Shown: positions 16,359 to 24,586 of the stretch, piece after piece
Layout of the letters: the number at the start of each line of letters is the position of its first letter
Position numbering within the stretch: the first letter of the stretch is position 1
Assembly: GCA_001801175.1 (NCBI GenBank)
Contig: MGWZ01000097.1
Coordinates: 46,338 to 79,715, forward strand
Origin: Gallionellales bacterium RIFCSPLOWO2_02_FULL_57_47
GTDB taxonomy: Bacteria; Pseudomonadota; Gammaproteobacteria; Burkholderiales; Gallionellaceae
Direction: 5' to 3'
DNA: 33,378 nt
Notes under the pieces: generated by a model
Databases searched by the model: none
Seen by the model: only the letters and a program-made list of their open reading frames with translations
What the model was told of the DNA's origin: nothing
Position numbers and translations under genes: made by a program

Positions 16359-16408
16359 TTCTAGGTTGTCAAATTTTTGACAGCGAGCCATATTTTAGGA
16401 TGAACGTA

Positions 16409-17587
16409 ATGAGCTATAAATGCAGGGTATGTGGAAGTTCTTCTGTATATGAAATTCTGGACATGGGTGCAATGCCTTTGGCTGGCGATTTTCGACCTAT
16501 GGGAATGAAGAATCAGCTTTTCCCACTTGTTATAGATGGTTGTGAGTCATGCGGTGTATTGCAAGTCAGAGATATAGTGGATCAATCTTTGTTGTTTGGC
16601 CCTGCCTACTGCTACGCAACTTCAACTGTGCCGGGATTGGTCAGGCACTTCGAATCATATGCCGGTTCTTTTGCATCACGATATGGGATTGGGAGCAAAA
16701 GAAAAGTGTTGGAGATCGGTTGTAATGATGGGGTGTTTCTTGCGCCACTCTCAAAGTATGGTTTTGATGTCGTGGGCATTGATGCATCGGACAATGTGGC
16801 GAACATGGCAAGGGAAAAAGGGCTTGACGTACATACGGGCTTTTTTGGCCCTGATAAGGCTCGGCAACTCGCAGACCAATATGGCAAGTTCGATATTGTC
16901 ACCTGTTCAAATGTATTTGCTCATAACCCGAAAGTGAATGATTTTATAGAAGCGGTTGCAAGTTTGCTTGATAAAGAAGGTGAGTTCTGGGTTGAAGTTC
17001 ATTCCGCGCATGATTTGTTTACTGGGCTGCAATGGGACTGTTTTTATCATGAACATTGTTTTTACTGGACCATACAGGCTCTTGAACGTTGCCTGGGTAC
17101 GTTTGGTTTCGCGCTTAAAGATTATGAGACAACTCCGATGCACGGCGGTGCCTTGCGCGCGGTTTTCGGTAAGGTGGGCAAAACCGTACCTCTCGTGGCT
17201 CAGTCACTGTCGTCTGATGATTGGCGGGGATTCGGGCAGAATTGCTTCAAGAGTAGGGATGTACTAAGGGAGTGTGTCCAACATCTGCCTATCAACTATG
17301 CGTACGGCGCGGCAGGTCGAGCCGTGACGTTGATTAATTGGGCGCAGATCGCAGGCTCACTTGATTTCGTGGTGGATGGGAGTCCTTTGCGGTTTAATAA
17401 TGCGATTCCCAATACGACGGTTCCCATTATTTCCGAAAAAGAATTCTTCTCGTTGACCAACGTCAGTGATTGGTGTCTTGTTTCGGCGCATAACTATTTT
17501 GAAGGTATCCGCAATAAGGTGGATGCGGCTTTCCCGGATAAGAAAATGAAGTACGTATTGCCTTTACCATATGTCTCAATCAAATAA
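16409..17587 (+). CDS. Zinc-binding SAM-dependent sugar C-methyltransferase
   Basis: A 392-aa protein with the three-part layout of TylC3/NovU-type sugar C-methyltransferases. An N-terminal zinc site is formed by C5, C8, C45 and C48 (CRVC and CESC). The SAM-binding core has LEIGCNDGVFL (101-111) with the acidic VVGIDAS (121-127). The conserved FYHEHCFYW segment follows, and the C-terminal domain starts near INYAYGAAGRAV, a Rossmann-like loop. These enzymes methylate a ring carbon next to a 4-keto group. Start ATG 16409 is 8 nt after TAGGA; ATG 16400 and GTG 16355 are less likely. Its 3' end overlaps the next gene by 17 nt. Position between a 4,6-dehydratase and a reductase supports the assignment. 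Confidence 0.88.
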   Translation: MSYKCRVCGSSSVYEILDMGAMPLAGDFRPMGMKNQLFPLVIDGCESCGVLQVRDIVDQSLLFGPAYCYATSTVPGLVRHFESYAGSFASRYGIGSKRKVLEIGCNDGVFLAPLSKYGFDVVGIDASDNVANMAREKGLDVHTGFFGPDKARQLADQYGKFDIVTCSNVFAHNPKVNDFIEAVASLLDKEGEFWVEVHSAHDLFTGLQWDCFYHEHCFYWTIQALERCLGTFGFALKDYETTPMHGGALRAVFGKVGKTVPLVAQSLSSDDWRGFGQNCFKSRDVLRECVQHLPINYAYGAAGRAVTLINWAQIAGSLDFVVDGSPLRFNNAIPNTTVPIISEKEFFSLTNVSDWCLVSAHNYFEGIRNKVDAAFPDKKMKYVLPLPYVSIK

Positions 17588-18335
17588 GGTTTTGATATTG
17601 GGCGCCAGCGGCATGTTAGGGTCGCAGGTTGCTAAAGCTTTCGAACAATATGCACCTCAATTTAAATTAATTCTTCAATCTAAGGAGCGATTTACCAGGA
17701 GTGTCGATTTGTTTGGATATTTGTCTCAAACTGGGGCTTCAACAGTTATTAACTGCATCGGGTATCTTGGGAGGGATCCCGCTTTACACTTAATGATCAA
17801 CGGTTGTATGCCAAGAGTGATCGCAGACTGGTGTGATGCCAATGGTGCGTTATGTATTCATATTTCAACAAATGCGATTTTTGAGCCTCACGAAACTAGA
17901 TTATGGTTCCCAGAGGATCAGCCAAGCCCACACACGCCTTATGAAGTAGCGAAGGCTTTTGGAGAAGATCCACGTTCATACATTTTCCGCGCATCTTTCA
18001 TTGGTATAAGTAGTACAGGAAGAGGGATTTTAAGCACGCTACTTAAAGGTGGTCAATTTGTAAATAGAACGTGGAATGGAGTGACAGTCTGGGCTTTGGC
18101 TAAACGAATTATTGACGTTGTGAACCACTTCCATGGTGAACCCAAAGCACTTATTGAGCATGTGCACTCTCCTGATGTAATTACATTCAATGGGCTTGCT
18201 AAGCATCTAGGGTCGTCTTCATGTAGTAGTCGTTCGGAAAATGATGCCCGTTTACTTGGTGGTGGATTGAAATTTCCAACAATTTCAGAACAAATAGAAG
18301 CGTACAGGGATGCACTCAACAATGACTGTTACTAA
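17571..18335 (+). CDS. RmlD-like NAD(P)-dependent 4-keto sugar reductase
   Basis: A 254-aa SDR/RmlD-superfamily protein, probably reducing the 4-keto group of the preceding enzymes' product. The coenzyme motif GASGMLG is at 11-17, N-C-I-G-Y follows the central strand, STNAIF is the serine/threonine-bearing loop, and the catalytic pair is in PYEVAK (Tyr and Lys four apart). It is shorter than classical RmlD (about 290 aa), mainly near the C-terminus. The start overlaps the methyltransferase gene by 17 nt, implying joint translation. Could also be an epimerase-like SDR. Confidence 0.82.
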   Translation: MSQSNKVLILGASGMLGSQVAKAFEQYAPQFKLILQSKERFTRSVDLFGYLSQTGASTVINCIGYLGRDPALHLMINGCMPRVIADWCDANGALCIHISTNAIFEPHETRLWFPEDQPSPHTPYEVAKAFGEDPRSYIFRASFIGISSTGRGILSTLLKGGQFVNRTWNGVTVWALAKRIIDVVNHFHGEPKALIEHVHSPDVITFNGLAKHLGSSSCSSRSENDARLLGGGLKFPTISEQIEAYRDALNNDCY

Positions 18336-18367
18336 ATTTCAGTGATATTTAGTGCTTATGAGGAGTA

Positions 18368-20422
18368 GTGGTGGTATCCAAGGTTTTGCACATTATTGAG
18401 AGTTTTGATGGACAAGCCATAGAGAAATGGTTGACCCTTCTAGTCACCGAGTCTGTGAAAAGAGGCAATCGTGTTAATTGGTCTTTCTATTGCATTGAAA
18501 AAAATGCCGGCAGATACAGTGAGCAACTTGCAAAACTGGGTTGTGAAGTGATTTGCTCTCCCTATCCAATATCCAGACCGGTAAAGTTTATCAAAGCGTT
18601 GAGAGAGATTGTCCGTGCTGGCGGCTACGATATTATTCATAGTCACCATGATCTAATGAGTGCCGTGTATTTTGTGGCAACGCTAGGTTTACCAGTTCGC
18701 AAACGTATCATACATATTCATAATACTTCGCTCAGCTTGCCGACGAAGAGCAGGACGAAACAGTATATTGGTAAAACCTTCTTCAGATTTATTTGTAATC
18801 GATTGGCAGATCACATTGTCGGAGTATCCAAGAGTGCATTAATAAGTATTTTGAATGGCAATGATGTTAATGAAAAATGTTCGATTATCCATTGTGCAAT
18901 AGATGTTGACTCTTCGATTCAAGGCGATTGTCATGGCCACGAGCTCAGGCGGAGTCTAGGTATTCCTGCATCTGCGCTGATACTATTATTCGTTGGAAGA
19001 ATGACCGCATATAAAAACCCAGCATTTGTTATTGAGATACTTGGATTATTGCGGCAGCAAGGACTAGATGTATACGGGGTATTCGTCGGAAAGGGCGATC
19101 AGATTGAAAAGATTGTCGACCTGTCAGCAAAGGAGGGTATAGGCGACAGGGTCAAGTGCCTAGGTTGGCGTAACGATGTACGCGAGATCATGGCTGCCAG
19201 TGATGTGCTGATTTTTCCGTCGATTGAAAATCCTATGGAAGGGTTGGGTCTTAGTGTTGTTGAAGCGCAATCGGTTGGATTGCCAGTGGTCATGTCATTG
19301 AGTGTCCCAGAGGAGGCCATTGTTATTCCGGAGCTTGTTGAAAGACTTTCGTTGCAGGCAGGAGCAAAAGTCTGGAGTAACAAAATAACCAACTTGATCC
19401 GTAAGCGAGCGTCATATAGTAGGGATGAGTATGAAAATATAATCAAGCAGTCTTCGTTTTCACCTTACCATTCATTATCCGGTTTGGTAAAGCTCTATCA
19501 ATACCCCACTGATGTTCATTGTAAAACGGTTGATGATTTACCGAATTTTATAGTTATCGGATCCTCAAAGTGCGGTACGACAAGCCTGCATGCCTATCTC
19601 TCCATGCATCCGAAAATCTATTTGCCTAAACAAAAAGAATTGCATTTTTTTCAGGATGACAAAGCCGCATGGGGAACATGGTGCCGTGGTTTGGCCTGGT
19701 ATTCGTCCATGTTTTCCGGTTCTTCAGCATACTTGGCAAGGGGGGAATGCTCTCCGGGGTATTCGCACGAAGATCAATCGGAAATCGCGGCCAGAAAAAT
19801 GTATGAAACATTGCCTTTGACCAAGATTGTTTACATGATACGCGACCCGATCGAACGTGTGCGCTCGCATTATATTGAAGAGGTCGCGAATAGGCATTTG
19901 CCGGAAGATATCACTCTGAATGAAATCATCTCTGCCGGTGCGGATGGAGAGGGTATTGCAAACCATTTTTTTAAAGTGATTATACAAAGTACCTTGTATC
20001 ATCGGCAACTCAAGCGCTATCTGAATTACTTTCCGTTGAGCAATATACATGTAATCGCCCTTGAAGATTTGGTTGCTAATCCACAAGGGGAACTGGAAAA
20101 ATTGTTTGAGTTCCTTGGCGTATATCAAGATTTCACCCCCCCCAATATCGCCAATATATATAACGCGGGTGCCGGCAAGCGTATTCGTGTCTACAATCCG
20201 ACGGCGTTTTTTAGAAGATGGCCTGGCTATGAGGGCTTCTCGAAAATATTTCCAGACTCGGTGCGAAATAAATATCGTCGTGTTATTAGCAAGTCCATTG
20301 ATAAGAGAAGCAAATGCAGTATCAGCCCGGCAAACCTTCAGTTTCTAGAAGCGTTATTTAGAGTGGATGTGTCCCGTCTCAGTGAATTGCTTGGCAGGGA
20401 ATTTTCTGGCTGGTCACGTTAA
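18368..20422 (+). CDS. GT4 glycosyltransferase-sulfotransferase fusion protein
   Basis: A 684-aa two-domain protein. Residues 4-378 form a GT4 glycosyltransferase, with LLFVGRMTAYKNP (206-218) and the E-x7-E pair E291/E299 (ENPMEGLGLSVVEA). After a short linker, residues 393-684 form a PAPS-dependent sulfotransferase. The 5'-phosphosulfate loop is GSSKCGTTSL (398-407) and the 3'-phosphate motif is IRDPIERVRSHY (491-502). The acidic residues around KELHFF (423-428) fit heparan-type/NDST-like bacterial sulfotransferases. One polypeptide could therefore add a sugar and sulfate it or its neighbour. There is no stop or frame break at the junction. AGGAG at 18361-18365 suits GTG 18371 as well as 18368. 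A C8 run at 20136-20143 lies in the sulfotransferase half. Confidence 0.9.
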   Translation: MVVSKVLHIIESFDGQAIEKWLTLLVTESVKRGNRVNWSFYCIEKNAGRYSEQLAKLGCEVICSPYPISRPVKFIKALREIVRAGGYDIIHSHHDLMSAVYFVATLGLPVRKRIIHIHNTSLSLPTKSRTKQYIGKTFFRFICNRLADHIVGVSKSALISILNGNDVNEKCSIIHCAIDVDSSIQGDCHGHELRRSLGIPASALILLFVGRMTAYKNPAFVIEILGLLRQQGLDVYGVFVGKGDQIEKIVDLSAKEGIGDRVKCLGWRNDVREIMAASDVLIFPSIENPMEGLGLSVVEAQSVGLPVVMSLSVPEEAIVIPELVERLSLQAGAKVWSNKITNLIRKRASYSRDEYENIIKQSSFSPYHSLSGLVKLYQYPTDVHCKTVDDLPNFIVIGSSKCGTTSLHAYLSMHPKIYLPKQKELHFFQDDKAAWGTWCRGLAWYSSMFSGSSAYLARGECSPGYSHEDQSEIAARKMYETLPLTKIVYMIRDPIERVRSHYIEEVANRHLPEDITLNEIISAGADGEGIANHFFKVIIQSTLYHRQLKRYLNYFPLSNIHVIALEDLVANPQGELEKLFEFLGVYQDFTPPNIANIYNAGAGKRIRVYNPTAFFRRWPGYEGFSKIFPDSVRNKYRRVISKSIDKRSKCSISPANLQFLEALFRVDVSRLSELLGREFSGWSR

Positions 20423-20524
20423 CAAGAGGCCGATGATGGAGTGTATTATTGATGTGGCTGACTTGGTTTTGCCAGGTATTTTTCATATTGTGTCAGGTTG
20501 AATTTTATATTGTGAAAGTGTGTG

Positions 20525-21721
20525 ATGTATTTGTTTGATCCGGCAAAAAAAAGTGAATATCGTGTATTGCAAGTGTTTTCAACTCTTGGTGTGGGTGGTG
20601 CTGAAACCTGGTTGATGGCTTTGCTGCGGTATTTTAATCGTATTAAAGATGAGTTGCCGTACCGGATACAATTTGATATTTGCCTGACCAGTGGGAATAA
20701 GGGTGTATTTGATGATGAGGCGGTTGCGCTGGGCGCAAGGCTATTTTATCCACGCTATAGCCGAAACAACTTGCTCAGGTTCGTGCGGGAATTCCGTACC
20801 ATACTGGCTGAAGGGCAGTATGACGCAATACATGACCACCAGGATTACACGTCGGGATTTCACTTCCTGTTCGGAATAGGCCATCTTCCGTCGGTGCGAG
20901 TTGCACATATCCATAATCCAGTGCTTCATCTGAAAAATTATAATACAAGTCGAACTCGAAAATTTACCGCTGAAGCGGGGAAATATTTGTTGGCTCATCT
21001 AGCCACGCATGTTATCGGAACATCTCGTCAAGTAGTTTCAGAGTATGGGTTTGATGAAAAACGTTTCGACAAGGTGAAGCGCGGTGTAGTTCATTGCGGA
21101 TTTGATGTTGCTAGATTCAGCGGGGCGCATGAGTTGACTCATGATGAGATTTGTAGGGAATTTGGCTGGGAGAAGACCGCTCGAATACTTCTTTTTGTGG
21201 GTAGGCTTAACTCCGGGCTAAATCAAAAAAATCCCGGGTTTGCTTTGGAGGTGGCAAAGATATGTATAGACGAAGACCCAAGCATTCATTTTTTGATGGC
21301 TGGAGGGGGGGGGGGGTTAATAATTGAATTCGAGGCTAAGGTAAAAGCATGGGGGATGCAGAAGTCAATACTACTCATCGGTGCCCGTTCTGATATACCA
21401 CACTTGATGTCTGGCGCTAATTTTTTTTTATTTCCCTCTATTGCCGAAGGTCTCGGTATGGTGGCGGTGGAGGCGCAGGCAGCAGGATTGCGGGTATTGG
21501 CTTCGGATACCGTTCCCAGAGAGTGTGAGGCAATACCGGGAATGGTGACTTTTCAGCCATTAAATGCGGGAGCTGCAGCTTGGGCAAAAGAGGTTCTGGT
21601 GCTTATGAAGTTACCAATTCCGGATCTGGCTACCTGCAATCAGGCTGTAAAAAATAGTCCGTTTTCCATTGAAAATTCTGCTGCGGCTTTACTAAAAATT
21701 TACACAGGGCAAGATCAATAA
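20525..21721 (+). CDS. GT4 glycosyltransferase with an internal G12 tract
   Basis: A 398-aa GT-B enzyme. GVGGAETW (22-29) is the usual N-terminal glycine-rich loop; LLFVGRLN opens the C-terminal domain, and E308/E316 form the E-x7-E pair in AEGLGMVAVEA. ATG 20525 is preferred over the adjacent GTG 20522; the ribosome site is weak. A run of 12 G (21305-21316) encodes Gly261-264, after the Gly260 codon GGA. A run of 9 T (21421-21429) follows. One base more or fewer in the G run gives a stop within about four codons, so expression may be switched by slippage. Sugar specificity is unknown. Confidence 0.9.
   Translation: MYLFDPAKKSEYRVLQVFSTLGVGGAETWLMALLRYFNRIKDELPYRIQFDICLTSGNKGVFDDEAVALGARLFYPRYSRNNLLRFVREFRTILAEGQYDAIHDHQDYTSGFHFLFGIGHLPSVRVAHIHNPVLHLKNYNTSRTRKFTAEAGKYLLAHLATHVIGTSRQVVSEYGFDEKRFDKVKRGVVHCGFDVARFSGAHELTHDEICREFGWEKTARILLFVGRLNSGLNQKNPGFALEVAKICIDEDPSIHFLMAGGGGGLIIEFEAKVKAWGMQKSILLIGARSDIPHLMSGANFFLFPSIAEGLGMVAVEAQAAGLRVLASDTVPRECEAIPGMVTFQPLNAGAAAWAKEVLVLMKLPIPDLATCNQAVKNSPFSIENSAAALLKIYTGQDQ
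21305..21316 (+). repeat. G12 homopolymer inside a glycosyltransferase gene
   Basis: Twelve consecutive G, the longest mononucleotide run noticed in the window. With 12 G the frame reads on as LIIEFE. With 11 it reads GGT-TAA and with 13 it reads GTT-AAT-AAT-TGA, both truncating the enzyme near residue 265. Such tracts are classic sites of slipped-strand phase variation. Confidence 0.75.
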
Positions 21722-21746
21722 TTGCTAATAACTGGAATCCAAACTT

Positions 21747-22478
21747 ATGTCACTAATACGAAACGTCTTACTGAAAATTTTAAGTCATCATACGCTTGCT
21801 CTGCTGCGTTGGGATATCCATTTTATTGGGGTACGTGCGGTTAACTCACTGTTCTCGAAGGAATATCAATTACGTAACAAACTTCGAAAACTGAAACACC
21901 CTATTTATTTGAATCTTGGTAGCGGCCCAAGAGGGTTAACATCCAGCAATTGGATAAATGTGGATGGGTATAAAGACACCAATGTCATGTATTGCATGGA
22001 TTTCAATAGTAGATTTCCGTTTGAGGATAATTGTTTTGATGGGATTTTTTGTGAGCACGTATTGGAGCATTTCAATATTGAAAATGGTCAGCGTCTATTA
22101 AGTGAATGTTGTCGCGTGCTTCGTCCGGGTGGTTGTTTGCGAATTATTGTTCCTGATGGAGAGAAGATTATGAAAGCATATTTCGATACTCCGTCAGAAT
22201 TGCTTGAGAGACGTAGTGTTAATTCTTCTTGTGCTATGGAAGCTGTGAATTCTTATTTCAGACAAAGATACGAGCACCAGATTGCATATGACGAAGAGCT
22301 TCTCAAATACCAGTTTTTACTTGCTGGGTTCAGCCAAGTATCCAGGGCATCCTTCGGAAATGGCAAGGTTTCAGGTGCTGTAATAATTGACGATAAAAAG
22401 TATGAATGGGAAAGCCTTTATATGGAAGCTGTAAAACCTGCCCATAAAAAATTACAACCTGGAAGTATTGGTATCTAA
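21747..22478 (+). CDS. Class I SAM-dependent methyltransferase (Methyltransf_11 type)
   Basis: A 243-aa protein with a Rossmann-like methyltransferase core: motif I LNLGSGP (55-61), an acidic residue in NVDGY at the end of the second strand, CEHVLEHF after strand four, and RVLRPGGCLRIIVPDG, the typical post-motif III turn. The first 50 residues are basic and hydrophobic and may touch the membrane. It probably methylates a sugar hydroxyl or a related group on the nascent glycan, judged only from the neighbours. ATG 21747 has no strong ribosome site. Confidence 0.82.
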   Translation: MSLIRNVLLKILSHHTLALLRWDIHFIGVRAVNSLFSKEYQLRNKLRKLKHPIYLNLGSGPRGLTSSNWINVDGYKDTNVMYCMDFNSRFPFEDNCFDGIFCEHVLEHFNIENGQRLLSECCRVLRPGGCLRIIVPDGEKIMKAYFDTPSELLERRSVNSSCAMEAVNSYFRQRYEHQIAYDEELLKYQFLLAGFSQVSRASFGNGKVSGAVIIDDKKYEWESLYMEAVKPAHKKLQPGSIGI

Positions 22479-22499
22479 CATTTAGGTTGTCTAGTTTTG

Positions 22500-23663
22500 A
22501 TGAGTAGCCCGAGAAGAATAATTTTTGTTCCTTACATTCACGCATTCGGTGGCGTTGAAAGATTGATTCTTGCGCTGTCCCGTTTTTTGCACGAACATGG
22601 TTTGCCCCATACTGTCGCATGTTTTAGCGAGACGATTGATTTTGCGGCGTATGCAGACTGGCCGATGCCCGTGCAGGAGTTGACAACCCGGCGTAATCCG
22701 ATCAGTGAAGGGATGGCTTTGAATCGTTATATGCGAGCTGCTCATGCAGAAGGATCGCTCCCCCCTCTTTTGTTTGATTTGAAGGGGGCTTTTTATGCGG
22801 GGATGTTCCCTGCATTACCCTATCATCTTCATTTGACCGACCCGCCCAGTCTGCTGCCTTCGGAGCTTAGCAAGTTCGCTTTTTCCTCACGGCAGAATTG
22901 GCCTCGCAATTTAAAGGAATCGCGACCTGCGCTTGTTAAAATGATCAAGGGGGAAATCTCTCACCGACTCAACCGGCGAGGTACATTGAATGCGCTCTCT
23001 GTTTTCGCTATGACCCATTCGATTGCTGCTGAACTGTGCAAGCTGTACTCGTTGGAGGCCAATATTGTACGTCCGGGGGTGAAGTTGCCACCATCGCTCC
23101 CCAAGCGCAGCTTACATGCAGGAGGTAAAGTGCGTTTGCTCTCAGTATGCAGGCTCGAGCCAAACAAGCGTCTTGACTGGATATTGGATGCCTTGGCCGG
23201 ACTGGAGTCGTCAGCCTCGCCATTAAGCAAAAAAATTGACTGGATACTGGATGTGGTAGGTGGCGGCTCGCAGCGTGAGGAGTTGCAACACCTTGCAGTT
23301 CAGTTGGGTATTGCTGAACGAGTGGTGTTTCACGGGAGAATTTCAGATGCAGAAGTTGAGGAAGTTTTTGCGGGCGCCAGCCTGTTTTTGATGCCTGCCG
23401 TGCAAGGATACGGGTTGCCGGCCCTTGAGGCATTGGCCAGAGGCGTTGCTGTTGTTCTTCACAAGGAGTCGGGGGTTTCTGAGATACTGGAAAAAAATCC
23501 TTGGGTTGAAATAATCGAAGATGGCACCGATGACTTGGCATCATCTATCGATATTATGGTTGACCGTATTTGTAGCCATGAGCTTGAGAAATGCCCTATA
23601 CCGGAATTCCCGACGGAAGCCGACTGGGCGCGCAATATATGCGCCCAATGCAAATGGATTTGA
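22500..23663 (+). CDS. GT4-like glycosyltransferase
   Basis: A 387-aa GT-B protein. FGGVERL (16-22) is the N-terminal loop; VRLLSVCRLEPNKRLDWIL opens the donor-binding domain. The usual E-x7-E pair is altered: the first Glu is Gln302 (VQGYGLPALEA), while the second is kept. Some GT4 members vary here, but it may affect donor binding. ATG 22500 is chosen over the overlapping TTG 22497. Base composition is slightly more GC-rich than in the adjacent genes. Confidence 0.87.
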   Translation: MSSPRRIIFVPYIHAFGGVERLILALSRFLHEHGLPHTVACFSETIDFAAYADWPMPVQELTTRRNPISEGMALNRYMRAAHAEGSLPPLLFDLKGAFYAGMFPALPYHLHLTDPPSLLPSELSKFAFSSRQNWPRNLKESRPALVKMIKGEISHRLNRRGTLNALSVFAMTHSIAAELCKLYSLEANIVRPGVKLPPSLPKRSLHAGGKVRLLSVCRLEPNKRLDWILDALAGLESSASPLSKKIDWILDVVGGGSQREELQHLAVQLGIAERVVFHGRISDAEVEEVFAGASLFLMPAVQGYGLPALEALARGVAVVLHKESGVSEILEKNPWVEIIEDGTDDLASSIDIMVDRICSHELEKCPIPEFPTEADWARNICAQCKWI

Positions 23664-23702
23664 TTATGCACAACAACTGCGAAAACCATTTTGAAGGTTT
23701 TT

Positions 23703-24554
23703 ATGTTAGATAAATTATTGCGTTACTTAAAGTCACTACGCAGCATGCAACGAATAAACATGGCTCTTGCGCGGGGCGGTGCAACCGGCTCACTAAGAAT
23801 TATCGACTTGTCCGATCCGTCTACCTGGGAGTTTTCTGGTTTTAGCCAGAACGGTGAAGATGGCATTATCGACCTGTTGACTCGGCGCATCGAAAATCCG
23901 AATCGGTATTTTATTGAAATCGGCGCTTCCGATGCGCTTGAAAATAACACCACCTGGTTAGCCGTTGCCCGACGATTCAGCGGTATATGGATTGAAGGAG
24001 ATCAAGAAACATGTGACTGGTGCTCATATTTATTCACGTCGCTCAACTACGGAGTGGAATGCGTTTGCATGTTTGTTACAAAAGAGAAGGTAATAGACAT
24101 AAAAATACGTTCGCTGCATGAGAATCCAGATGTCTTTTCTCTGGATATAGACGGTAATGATTATCATATTGCTGATGCCGTCTTGTCATCGGGGATGCGG
24201 CCAAAAATATTCATTGTCGAGTACAACTCTTCCTTTGGTCCGGAATTGAGCGTTTCTATCCCCTATCGTGGCAATTTTCGTAATAGCAGGGCTCATGGAG
24301 AAAATCTTTACTATGGGTGCTCTATAACGGCGTGGAAGAAGCTTTTTGCAAAATTTGGCTATGTCTTTGTATCAGTAGAGACGAATGGCGTTAATGGTAT
24401 ATTTATCGATCCAAAGGAATTCAACGGAGAATTTGTGCGAAGTATCAGAGGTAAACATTTTGCCGAGAACTTTTCTCAATTGCGAGAATATAGGGTCAAT
24501 TGGGAAAAACAATTTGAATTGATTAGCAGTAGAGAATTAGTAACCGTTAATTGA
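23703..24554 (+). CDS. FkbM-like protein, putative methyltransferase
   Basis: A 283-aa protein resembling a group of FkbM/Methyltransf_21-related proteins common in O-antigen and flagellin-glycan loci. Characteristic pieces are FSQNGEDGIID (47-57), FIEIGASDALENNT (70-83), the acidic WIEGD (96-100) and SLDIDGNDYHI (146-156). These are consistent with a SAM-binding fold, but the substrate is unknown and the methyltransferase role is not proven for this subgroup. ATG 23703 follows GAAGG (23693-23697) at 5 nt. Its 3' end overlaps a longer reading of the next frame by 4 nt. Confidence 0.72.
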   Translation: MLDKLLRYLKSLRSMQRINMALARGGATGSLRIIDLSDPSTWEFSGFSQNGEDGIIDLLTRRIENPNRYFIEIGASDALENNTTWLAVARRFSGIWIEGDQETCDWCSYLFTSLNYGVECVCMFVTKEKVIDIKIRSLHENPDVFSLDIDGNDYHIADAVLSSGMRPKIFIVEYNSSFGPELSVSIPYRGNFRNSRAHGENLYYGCSITAWKKLFAKFGYVFVSVETNGVNGIFIDPKEFNGEFVRSIRGKHFAENFSQLREYRVNWEKQFELISSRELVTVN

Positions 24555-24586
24555 TATTCACAATAGAAGTGTCGGAAAATAGTTCA

